64,000 nt of DNA. Origin: Gammaproteobacteria bacterium. Lineage in GTDB: Bacteria; Pseudomonadota; Gammaproteobacteria; Xanthomonadales; SZUA-36. Each line of letters starts with the position of its first letter. Position 1 is the stretch's first letter. The notes under the pieces are model-generated. The model saw nothing but the letters and a program-made list of their open reading frames with translations. It ran no database searches and had not been told where the DNA came from. Both the position numbers and the translations under genes were made by a program. The stretch is taken from NCBI GenBank assembly GCA_024279945.1, contig JAJRRA010000048.1, positions 1 through 64,000 of the forward strand, given 5' to 3'. Of this stretch, positions 23,601 to 31,234 are shown piece by piece.

Positions 23601-24857
23601 TCAACTGATAAGCACCAGGGACAACCAGGGCCAAAACGCAATAAGGGCGACGGACAAAAGCAGGAACAGGAAAAACGGCAAGGTGGAAACATACAATTCA
23701 ACTATCGATCGGTCAAAACGGTAACTGGCGATAAAAAGATTCAAACCGACCGGCGGGGTCAGGTATCCCAATTGCATGGTCGCAAGAAATACAATACCCA
23801 GATGTACCGGGTGGATGCTAAATTGTGTTGCGATCGGAAGGATCAGCGGAACCACCAGAACGATCGCTGAAAAAATATCCAGGATTGCTCCCAGCAGGAG
23901 CAGGAAAACCAGCAAGAGCAACAGGAAACTCAAGGGACTGCTCACCATGGCGCTGACCCAGGCCAGGAGTTTTTGCGGAATACCGGCATCGATCATGTAA
24001 TTTGTTGATGCCAGGGACATACCCAGTATGATCAGGATGCCACCGACCAGCACCATCGACTCACGCATGATTGCCGGCAGCTTCCGCAGTGGGATTTCAC
24101 GCAAAATGAACACATCGACAATCAGCACATACAGGGCCGTTACCGCCGCAGCCTCGGAAATGGCGAAATAGCCGCTGTATATCCCACCCAGCACAACCAC
24201 CGGCAATGGAATTTCCCAGATTGATTCCCGCACTGCGGCCCGTACTTCCTTCCAGGAAAAATCAGAAAGGGGCACGCGCAGTGCACGGTTTTTCCAGACA
24301 CTGTAGCCCGACAGCATAATGAGCATCAGGAAACCGGGCAAAATACCGGCCAGGAAGAGATCCTCAATCGGGATTTCAGCGATAACCCCATACAGGATCA
24401 GCGGCAGTGAAGGCGCAAACAGCAGGCCCAGGCTACCGGCCGATGTCACCAGACCCAGATTGAATTTTTCCGGATAACCGGCCTCCTGCAGCGCGGGAAA
24501 CAGAAGCGCGCCGATGGCGATAATGGTCACTCCTGAAGCACCGGTAAAAGCCGTAAAAAAAGCACAGGTCGCCAGTGAGACAATCGCCAGCCCCGCCGGC
24601 ATCCACCCCAGTAATGCCTGAGTCAGGCGGACAAGACGTCGGGGAGCGCCGCTTTCACCCAACAGGTAACCGGCAAAGGTAAACAGGGGAATGGCCAGCA
24701 GGATCGGCATTTCAGCCATGCCGTAGAACTCGATCACGACAGCCTGCAGATCAATGCCTTCCTGAGTAAAACCCCACATCGCACTGGCTGCAATTACTAC
24801 AAACAAGGGGGCGCCAAGCAACGCCAGAAGAACCAGCAGCGGACCAATCAGGATCAC
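23601..24857 (-). CDS. dctM: TRAP transporter large permease (DctM)
   Basis: This 418-residue inner-membrane protein of about 12 segments belongs to the DctM family of sodium-coupled TRAP transporters. LGLLFAPSLPLILYGVIAEIPIEDLFLAGILPG and LTPPVGLNLFIASYRF are the two family helical-hairpin regions. I take GTG at 24857 as start, overlapping the dctQ stop (GTGA); the longer frame to 24965 would overlap dctQ by 110 bases and adds non-family sequence. It forms the transport channel with DctQ and is fed by DctP. Confidence 0.92.
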   Translation of the reverse strand: MILIGPLLVLLALLGAPLFVVIAASAMWGFTQEGIDLQAVVIEFYGMAEMPILLAIPLFTFAGYLLGESGAPRRLVRLTQALLGWMPAGLAIVSLATCAFFTAFTGASGVTIIAIGALLFPALQEAGYPEKFNLGLVTSAGSLGLLFAPSLPLILYGVIAEIPIEDLFLAGILPGFLMLIMLSGYSVWKNRALRVPLSDFSWKEVRAAVRESIWEIPLPVVVLGGIYSGYFAISEAAAVTALYVLIVDVFILREIPLRKLPAIMRESMVLVGGILIILGMSLASTNYMIDAGIPQKLLAWVSAMVSSPLSFLLLLLVFLLLLGAILDIFSAIVLVVPLILPIATQFSIHPVHLGIVFLATMQLGYLTPPVGLNLFIASYRFDRSIVELYVSTLPFFLFLLLSVALIAFWPWLSLVLIS

Positions 24858-25363
24858 GATGCTCTGTCTCCTCTGAACTGGGCCACCAGACGCTTCAGGA
24901 AAAACAGACCATAGCGCCAGGCAATAAGGCCAAAGCCAACCGGCAGCACCAGTTGGAGCAGCCACGCAGGTACCTTGCCCAGCAACATATCCCCATATTC
25001 ATACGATGTACGCACAAAACTGATGCTGTGCCAGGTGATAAGCGCACAGATGCTCGCGGTAAAAAGATCCACGACAATTTTTATGCGCTCATTGGCTTTC
25101 GGCGACAGAAAACGATCCAGCACCGCAATATTGATGTGTTTGTCTGTTCGGCTGGCCGCTACTGCTCCGGCCACCGCAACCCACAGCACCAGCATTCGTA
25201 ACAGTTCGTCACTCCAGATAAACCCGAAACCGAAAACATTCCTGGCGACGATCTGGCCAGCGGCCAGCAGGATCATGCCACCCAGGATAATAACCAGGAC
25301 GGCGTCTTCCAGCCTGCGGCCTGTTTTCTCAAGCCGTTGCATCGTGGTTAGGCGCGGGTTCAA
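24854..25363 (-). CDS. dctQ: TRAP transporter small permease (DctQ)
   Basis: This 169-residue membrane protein has four hydrophobic segments: residues about 21-41, 52-70, 90-112 and 130-155. GGMILLAAGQIVARNVFGFGFIWSDELLRMLVLWVAVAGAV and RTDKHINIAVLD are family-typical. It is the partner of DctM and lies 12 bases after dctP, so P, Q and M are one transcript. The small subunit stabilises the large permease in the membrane. Confidence 0.92.
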   Translation of the reverse strand: MNPRLTTMQRLEKTGRRLEDAVLVIILGGMILLAAGQIVARNVFGFGFIWSDELLRMLVLWVAVAGAVAASRTDKHINIAVLDRFLSPKANERIKIVVDLFTASICALITWHSISFVRTSYEYGDMLLGKVPAWLLQLVLPVGFGLIAWRYGLFFLKRLVAQFRGDRAS

Positions 25364-25375
25364 TTTGCAGGCCTG

Positions 25376-26413
25376 TCAAAATTGCTTTGTGGGCCTGTTC
25401 GCACCCTGCGCAGCACGAAATTCGACCAGCAAGGCCTCCATCTGTTCCAGCATGTGAATATCAAACACACCTTTTCGGGCCAGTGCTCGGTGAGACTCAA
25501 GCACAATCTCACGCCAATGGCTGACTTCTGCTTTATCCGGTGTGACCATTTTCATTCCACTTTCCAGCAAGGCCTGCATCGCGTTACGGCTATCGCTCAC
25601 CCCGCTGCGATCAAATTTCTGATAGATACCTTCCATCACCTCCCGCACAACAGCCTGATCTTCCGGGGCAAGCTTTGAAAAAGCCCGTTTGTCGATCAAC
25701 ATGGCTGCATAGACATAGGCCACCGGTATTTCAGTAATGTAATTGAGCCTGGTGTGCCATTGAAAGACCAGGGCGCCCACCGGCGGGACCGCTACACTGT
25801 CGATCAGATCGGTTTGCAAACCGGTCATCACATCAGTGATCGGCATGGTCACCGGAGCGACCCCCAGTGCCCTGAGTGCCGCATAGCCGGCCGGATCGCC
25901 TTCAGGTGTCCAGATTTTCTGACCCTTGAGATCCGCCAGGCTTGCCAAAGGCTTATTCGACATCATGTAGCCAAAACCAGCAGTGGCAAAACCAAAATTT
26001 ACATAGCCGGCATCTTCCAGGCGCTGCCTCAGTTCAGGCTCCAGGCGATCACGTACATAGCGCGCTTCTTCGATGGTGTTGAACATCATGGGCAGGGAAA
26101 ATATATCTGCATCCTTCTGAAAGCCATTCAGGCCTCCTGAACTGAATGCGCCCCCATTCAACTGGCCCGTACGCATTTTGCGCCGAACCTGCCGGTCGTT
26201 ACCCTGTATGCCACCGCCATAGAATTTGAAAATGACCCTCCCCTCGGTGCGCTCTTTTACTTCTTTGGCGCCGGCCCGCATATCCTTCATCCAGGATGAA
26301 CCTTCGGGGGCAATGCTTGCAATTTTCAGGGTGTGCGAAAACACCAGTGGCGCCCACAACGACAGCAGCAATGGAAGAATTTGGCTAATAAATTTAATTT
26401 TCATCGTTGTCAT
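25376..26413 (-). CDS. dctP: TRAP substrate-binding protein (DctP)
   Basis: This 345-residue protein has a signal peptide (MTTMKIKFISQILPLLLSLWAPLVFS) and a DctP domain: LKIASIAPEGSSWMKDMRAGAKEVKERTEGRV, FGFATAGFGYMMSNKPLASLADLKGQKIW, and VAPVTMPITDVMTGLQTDLIDSV. The conserved Arg for carboxylate binding lies in the middle domain of the family. It captures a ligand, probably an organic acid, in the periplasm for DctQM. The association with a TatT-type lipoprotein places it in a subgroup that works with an outer partner (TatT), so the ligand may be hydrophobic or unusual. Confidence 0.92.
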   Translation of the reverse strand: MTTMKIKFISQILPLLLSLWAPLVFSHTLKIASIAPEGSSWMKDMRAGAKEVKERTEGRVIFKFYGGGIQGNDRQVRRKMRTGQLNGGAFSSGGLNGFQKDADIFSLPMMFNTIEEARYVRDRLEPELRQRLEDAGYVNFGFATAGFGYMMSNKPLASLADLKGQKIWTPEGDPAGYAALRALGVAPVTMPITDVMTGLQTDLIDSVAVPPVGALVFQWHTRLNYITEIPVAYVYAAMLIDKRAFSKLAPEDQAVVREVMEGIYQKFDRSGVSDSRNAMQALLESGMKMVTPDKAEVSHWREIVLESHRALARKGVFDIHMLEQMEALLVEFRAAQGANRPTKQF

Positions 26414-26442
26414 TCAATCCTGAATCTCGCTCGCCGGAAAAC

Positions 26443-27315
26443 CTAACAATAGTCATCAGCGCTGTCGAGTAATTCCTGCGCTTCCTTTTGCGCCAGCGTA
26501 TTGAGCAGGGTATACCCCTCGTGCACCGGATCGGCTGACAATACTTCGTTCAATAAGCGGTCGTGAAGTTCCCGATCGTACAAGGTGCGCGCGTAGTATC
26601 TCGCATAATCAACCTTGATGCTCAAATCCTGGCCGCCGGAAAGGGCTATAGCGCGTTGATAATGGGTATTGCCGGCTTCGAAATCCCCGCCCAACGCAGG
26701 TGGGCGAATGGTGTCGAGCACTGCCAGAAAATGCTCTACATTAGACCGCTCGTATTGTGGATCCAACTCCTGCACACGAACCATCGTAGCCTGCACCTGG
26801 GGTAAGCTGGCCAGTGCCGCCCAATCTTCACTATGGGCCTTGACATAGGCGATCCAGCTTACACCAAAAATATAAAGAGCCCCAGCATCCTTTTTATTCA
26901 GCTTTTGCAGGGCAGCGACATAATCCTCAAAGGGAAGTTCCCATATATCACAGCCACGCTTGTCCGCCGCGCATAAGGCGCGCTGCCCATATGAGCGTGC
27001 CCTTTCGGTCAGTTTGCGCGCCCGCTCCGGATCGTCAACAAAGACCACGCCATAGGCTGCATACAGGCTGGCGGCCGCACTGAGTGCTGCCTCATTATCC
27101 GGTGAGGCGGTAACGAAACTGTCCAGCATTAATAAATAGGAAGGCGCACCGTCACGAACCAACTCGGGATCATCCTGATTCAGGATCGCCGTGCTCAAAT
27201 TGTCTGCCAGACCGCTGCCGGCAGTCGCCATCATGGAGGCACAGCCTGTGAGCAACAGGACCGCTGCTGCCAACAGGCACGCATTTACGAGCAAAGTTCG
27301 CCAGTGTGAAATCAT
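26443..27315 (-). CDS. TatT-like TRAP-associated lipoprotein
   Basis: This 290-residue protein has a lipobox LLLTGCAS (Cys at residue 25), so it is a lipid-anchored periplasmic protein. The rest is all helical with TPR-like repeats (ETAALS...YAAYGVVFVDDPERARKLTERARSYGQRAL..., NTHYQRAIALSGGQDLSIKVDYARYYARTLYDRELHDRLLNEVL). TatT of Treponema is a TPR lipoprotein that forms a trimer with ligand pores and contacts the TRAP solute-binding protein. Position just upstream of dctP (29-base gap) supports this identity. Confidence 0.85.
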   Translation of the reverse strand: MISHWRTLLVNACLLAAAVLLLTGCASMMATAGSGLADNLSTAILNQDDPELVRDGAPSYLLMLDSFVTASPDNEAALSAAASLYAAYGVVFVDDPERARKLTERARSYGQRALCAADKRGCDIWELPFEDYVAALQKLNKKDAGALYIFGVSWIAYVKAHSEDWAALASLPQVQATMVRVQELDPQYERSNVEHFLAVLDTIRPPALGGDFEAGNTHYQRAIALSGGQDLSIKVDYARYYARTLYDRELHDRLLNEVLSADPVHEGYTLLNTLAQKEAQELLDSADDYC

Positions 27316-27418
27316 GTTTTAACTGCAGTGAAAAAAGACGCACCCGATTATAACGAATTCATGAGAATCATGACCTTCAAATCAGCCTGGATATTTCGGC
27401 AGCAACAATCGGAGTCAG

Positions 27419-29809
27419 CTACTCACCGTAGGGTATCCAGATATTTTTTATCTCGGTGGCCTTGCGCAGGAAACTTTCACCCTGCCCTTGCTCATCGTCT
27501 TCCCAGTCGTGATAAAGGCCGTAATTGACCCAGGTTCGCTTCATGCTTGCGGCCGCTTCTTCCTCGACCATTCGGCTGCCCTGACGGCTCCCCCAGTACC
27601 ACATTCCTTCTATGTCATAGTGCTTCGCCAACACCTCAGCCAGCACGTCCTGATCACCACTGATGATATTGACCACTCCAGCGGGCAAATCCGAGGTATC
27701 CAGGACCTGGTAAAAATCACTGGCTAGCAAAGCGTAGTGCCGCGAAGGCACTACAACTACCCGGTTTCCCATCGCGATAGCCGGCATCACGGTGGAAACG
27801 AAACCGAGCAGTCCGGCTTCTTCCGGAGCCACGATACCGATAAGGCCCAACGGCTCTTTCATCGCCAGCGTGACGTTGCGCATGGGAGTGGCGTGGACCC
27901 GGCTATCGTATTTATCCGACATGGCGGCGTAGGTGTAGATGCGCCTGATGCACAGATCCAACTCCGCGTGGGCTGAGGCTTCATCTTTGCCGCTGAGCTG
28001 TGAAATACGGCGGCTAAATTCTTCGCTCCGAGCATTCAGGTTTTCAGCAATATAGTAGAGCACCTGGGCCCGATTGTGCGCGGTCGCACCGCCCCAGCCG
28101 GTAGCCGCCCGCGCCGCTTCGACTGCGTTACGGATGTCTTTGCGATTGCCCATTGGGATCTCGGCAATTACTTTGCCGCCAGCATCATAAGCCACCTGAC
28201 TGTAGCCGCCGTCAGGCCGGACCTGCCTGCCGCCAATATACAATTTGGGCGTACGGTCAATGCCTGGCGCATCTTCACTGTCGATTTTCTCGACCGGTAC
28301 AAAGCGCGGTATCTGCTGCACCGGGTCTTTGCTCAGTTTGGATTCCCAGAACGGCTTCACATATTCGTACAGGCCTTCCTTGCCACCTTCACGGCCAAAG
28401 CCGGATTCACGGTAACCACCAAAGCCGGCAGCCGCATCAAACACGTTGGTGCAATTGACCCAGACCGAGCCGGCCTTGAGCTTTGGCGCCACATCCAGAG
28501 CCAGGTTGATGTTCTCTGTCCAGATGCTGGCAGCGAGGCCGTAACGGCTGTTGTTGGCCAGGAAAACAGCTTCAGCCGGGGTTCGGAAACTCATCGAGAC
28601 CAGAACGGGGCCGAAGATTTCTTCCTGCGCCAGGGTAGCGGATGGCTGCACATCAGTCAGCAAGGTGGGTGGATAATAACAACCCTCATCGGGCATGTCG
28701 CAGTGTGCCTGCCATTTTTCCGCACCTTCTTCCACACCCAGATCCACCAGCTTGCTGACTCTTTCCAGTTGCGAACGGTCGATTAGGGCGCCCATGTCGA
28801 TACCCTTGTCCATCGAGTCACCCAGGACCAGTTTCGACATGCGTCTCTTCAGCTTTTCATGCAACCGAGGGGCTACTGATTCCTGGACCAGCAAACGCGA
28901 TCCGGCGCAGCAGACCTGCCCCTGGTTGAACCAGATGGCGTCCACCAGACCTTCAACCACACTGTCGAGGTCCGAATCTTCAAAAACGATATAAGGCGAC
29001 TTGCCACCCAGTTCCAGAGTCAGTTTCTTGCCGGTACCGGCGGTCGCCTTGCGCAGAATTCGTCCCACCTCGGTGGAACCGGTAAACGCCAGCTTGCCGA
29101 CTTCCGGGTGATGGGTCAGCGCCTCACCTGCTTTGTGATCGCCCAGCACCAGATTGAATACACCAGGCGGCAAGCCAATCTCCCCACACATTTGTGTAAA
29201 CAGGACTGCGGTAGAGGAGGTGAATTCCGCCGGTTTCAAAACCACGGTATTACCCATCGCCAGTGCCGGCGCCACTTTCCAGGCCAGCATCAACAGCGGG
29301 AAATTCCAGGGAATGATCTGACCGACCACACCAATGGGGCGGTAACCGGCCATTTGCTGGTGCATGACCTGAGCCCAGCCGGCATGGTAATAAAAATGCC
29401 GCGCCACCAACGGAATGTCGATATCGCGCGATTCGCGGATAGGCTTGCCGTTATCCATGCTCTCGAGTACCGCAAACAAGCGGCTGTTTTTCTGGATGTG
29501 GCGTGCGATGGCGTAAAGATAACGGGCCCTGTTGTGCCCACCCATGGCGACCCAGCCCTCCAGTGCGTCCGCCGCGGCCGCAACGGCGCGATTCACATCT
29601 GCATCGTTGCCATCGGCCACCCTGGCCAGCCGCTCGCCATTGGCCGGATTGACGGTGTCGAAAAATTTACCCGATTGAGGGTCTTCCCACTGGCCACCGA
29701 TAAAGTGACGCAGGGTATGATCCCGGGCCTGCAACCACTGCTGTGCCTGCTGAGGGCTTTCCGGCGACGGGCCGTATTCCATGGATTCAAATATCGCTTT
29801 TACTGACAT
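27419..29809 (-). CDS. Two-domain aldehyde dehydrogenase, ALDH16 type
   Basis: This 796-residue protein is about 300 residues longer than a normal ALDH. Domain 1 (residues 1-490) is complete, with Glu266 in LELGGKSP and Cys300 in FNQGQVCCAG. Domain 2 (about 525-796) repeats the NAD-binding half of an ALDH (VAYDAGGKVIAEIPMG..., LGLIGIVAPEEAGLLGFVSTVMPAIAMGNRVVVV...) but has no catalytic Cys. This is the ALDH16 architecture, known from mammalian ALDH16A1, whose domain 1 lacks the Cys, and from active bacterial versions. It lies 17 bases after deoC, so oxidation of acetaldehyde from deoxyribose-5-phosphate is a plausible job. Confidence 0.93.
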   Translation of the reverse strand: MSVKAIFESMEYGPSPESPQQAQQWLQARDHTLRHFIGGQWEDPQSGKFFDTVNPANGERLARVADGNDADVNRAVAAAADALEGWVAMGGHNRARYLYAIARHIQKNSRLFAVLESMDNGKPIRESRDIDIPLVARHFYYHAGWAQVMHQQMAGYRPIGVVGQIIPWNFPLLMLAWKVAPALAMGNTVVLKPAEFTSSTAVLFTQMCGEIGLPPGVFNLVLGDHKAGEALTHHPEVGKLAFTGSTEVGRILRKATAGTGKKLTLELGGKSPYIVFEDSDLDSVVEGLVDAIWFNQGQVCCAGSRLLVQESVAPRLHEKLKRRMSKLVLGDSMDKGIDMGALIDRSQLERVSKLVDLGVEEGAEKWQAHCDMPDEGCYYPPTLLTDVQPSATLAQEEIFGPVLVSMSFRTPAEAVFLANNSRYGLAASIWTENINLALDVAPKLKAGSVWVNCTNVFDAAAGFGGYRESGFGREGGKEGLYEYVKPFWESKLSKDPVQQIPRFVPVEKIDSEDAPGIDRTPKLYIGGRQVRPDGGYSQVAYDAGGKVIAEIPMGNRKDIRNAVEAARAATGWGGATAHNRAQVLYYIAENLNARSEEFSRRISQLSGKDEASAHAELDLCIRRIYTYAAMSDKYDSRVHATPMRNVTLAMKEPLGLIGIVAPEEAGLLGFVSTVMPAIAMGNRVVVVPSRHYALLASDFYQVLDTSDLPAGVVNIISGDQDVLAEVLAKHYDIEGMWYWGSRQGSRMVEEEAAASMKRTWVNYGLYHDWEDDEQGQGESFLRKATEIKNIWIPYGE

Positions 29810-29826
29810 GTCGGATTCCTTCCCAA

Positions 29827-30825
29827 TCAGCTCACCGGATGCCTGTGCTGTGCAGAGTAACTTCCGGTCAGGTGGTGTTCCAATTGACGCTCAATATCGC
29901 CCAGAAGGCTACTGGCGCCAAAACGGAATAATGTTGGCGTAAGCCAATGATTTCCCAATTCTTCTTTCATTAAAATCAGGTAGTTTATCGCATCTTTCGA
30001 CTTATTGATCCCGCCCGCCGGCTTGTACCCGATCTGGTAGCCGGTCAGTTCGCAGTAGTCCCGGATGGCGCGAACCATGACCAGACTGTATGGCAGCGTC
30101 GCGTTAATCGATTCTTTGCCGGTGCTGGTCTTGATGAAATCGGCGCCGGCCATCATGCACACCCAACTGGCTTTGGCCACATTCGCCAGTGTCGCCAGTT
30201 CGCCGGTCGCCAGGATAGTCTTGAGGTGCGCATCACCACAGGCTTCACGGTAGGCTCTCACCTCGTCATACAACCCCTGCCAGTTACCGGTCAACACCAG
30301 CGCCCGGCTGATGACAATATCAATTTCAGCGGCACCTGCCGCTACGGATTCGCGTACCTGGGCCAGCTTAAGCTGCAGCGGTATCTGCCCGGCCGGAAAA
30401 CCGGTCGAGACGGCAGCGACCGGAATACCGCTGCCTTCCAGCTCGCGCACGGCAGTTTCAATCAGATTGTGGTAAACGCATACAGCGGCTGTCGTGATGT
30501 TGAACTCGGCAACACCCAGGCCTTCGAGTATGTCGCGGCGCAGCGGCCGCCTGGCTTTCTGGCACAGGCGCCGAACCTTGCCCGGGGTGTCATCACCCGC
30601 CAGCGTGGTGAGATCAATGCAACTCAGGGCTTTGAGCAACCAGGCAGCCTGGTAGTCTTTCTTTAGGGAACGCCGCGTAGCCACCGTGGCAGCACGGCGC
30701 TCCACCGCACTGCGGTTGATCCGGATACGACCGAACAAATCCGGTTCGAAATTCATGCCCGGATTGCGTTCAATCACTTCATGCGCCCTGATCGAATGTA
30801 CGTTTGACTGCGATGTATGCGCCAT
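29827..30825 (-). CDS. deoC: Deoxyribose-phosphate aldolase
   Basis: This 332-residue class I aldolase splits 2-deoxyribose-5-phosphate to acetaldehyde and glyceraldehyde-3-phosphate. The Schiff-base Lys is in ADFIKTSTGK; IDLTTLAGDDTPGKVRRLC, VYHNLIETAV, AEIDIVISR and KPAGGI (second conserved Lys) are family landmarks. About 60 extra N-terminal residues, as in animal and some proteobacterial DERA, make it longer than E. coli DeoC (259). It is the first gene of a two-gene operon with the ALDH16 enzyme; no other nucleoside genes are nearby. The start is taken as the first ATG. Confidence 0.93.
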   Translation of the reverse strand: MAHTSQSNVHSIRAHEVIERNPGMNFEPDLFGRIRINRSAVERRAATVATRRSLKKDYQAAWLLKALSCIDLTTLAGDDTPGKVRRLCQKARRPLRRDILEGLGVAEFNITTAAVCVYHNLIETAVRELEGSGIPVAAVSTGFPAGQIPLQLKLAQVRESVAAGAAEIDIVISRALVLTGNWQGLYDEVRAYREACGDAHLKTILATGELATLANVAKASWVCMMAGADFIKTSTGKESINATLPYSLVMVRAIRDYCELTGYQIGYKPAGGINKSKDAINYLILMKEELGNHWLTPTLFRFGASSLLGDIERQLEHHLTGSYSAQHRHPVS

Positions 30826-30900
30826 ATTATGACCCGTATAGTGTCTCTGACAGGAACCAGTATAATTGGCTATCGATTCGATGTGCAGAACCTTTGTGGA

Positions 30901-31137
30901 TATGTAAGAGGCCGCTTGCGGCTGAAGGGCAGGGTCGCGCCCAAGGGCGCTCTTACAGGATATGTAAGAGGCCGCTTGCGGCTGAAGGGCAGGTCGCGCC
31001 CAAGGGCGCTCTTACAGGATATGTAAGAGGCCGCTTGCGGCCGAAGGGCAGGTCGCGCCCAAGGGCGCTCTTACAGGATATGTAAGAGGCCGCTTGCGGC
31101 TGAAGGGCATATTTTGCGCGCAAGCGCGCTTTTACCA
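30901..31137. repeat. Four-unit REP/BIME array
   Basis: A unit of 59-60 bases is repeated at 30901, 30961, 31020 and 31079, the last with a diverged second half. Each unit has outer arms TGTAAGA / TCTTACA and two inner hairpins, GGCCGC-TT-GCGGCT and GCGCCC-AA-GGGCGC, i.e. two REP elements facing each other. Nearly identical copies point to recent expansion. REPs of this TGTAAGAG-plus-hairpin kind are spread by RAYT (TnpA-REP) proteins; none is in the window. The array fills the 409-base gap between divergent genes deoC and the VPS10-like gene. Confidence 0.88.
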
Positions 31138-31234
31138 TTACATGGCATAATAACGATCTGCTTTTTCACCTGAACTTAACTGTTCCCCAGCCGTACTCAT
31201 TGCAGGCTGGCAGAAAAGACCACCGGAGACCACC

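Noticed and set aside
28076-29806. Two long plus-strand frames (236 and 232 residues)
   Set aside because: Both lie opposite the ALDH16 gene and have no recognisable features; they arise from its codon bias.
30804-31085. 93- and 69-residue frames with repeated RGRLRLKG peptides
   Set aside because: They are only the repeat array read in frame, with no ribosome site or independent support.
30901-31137. CRISPR array
   Set aside because: The 59-60 base units are contiguous and alike over full length, with no unique spacers, and each unit is a double palindrome. No cas genes are near. It is a BIME.
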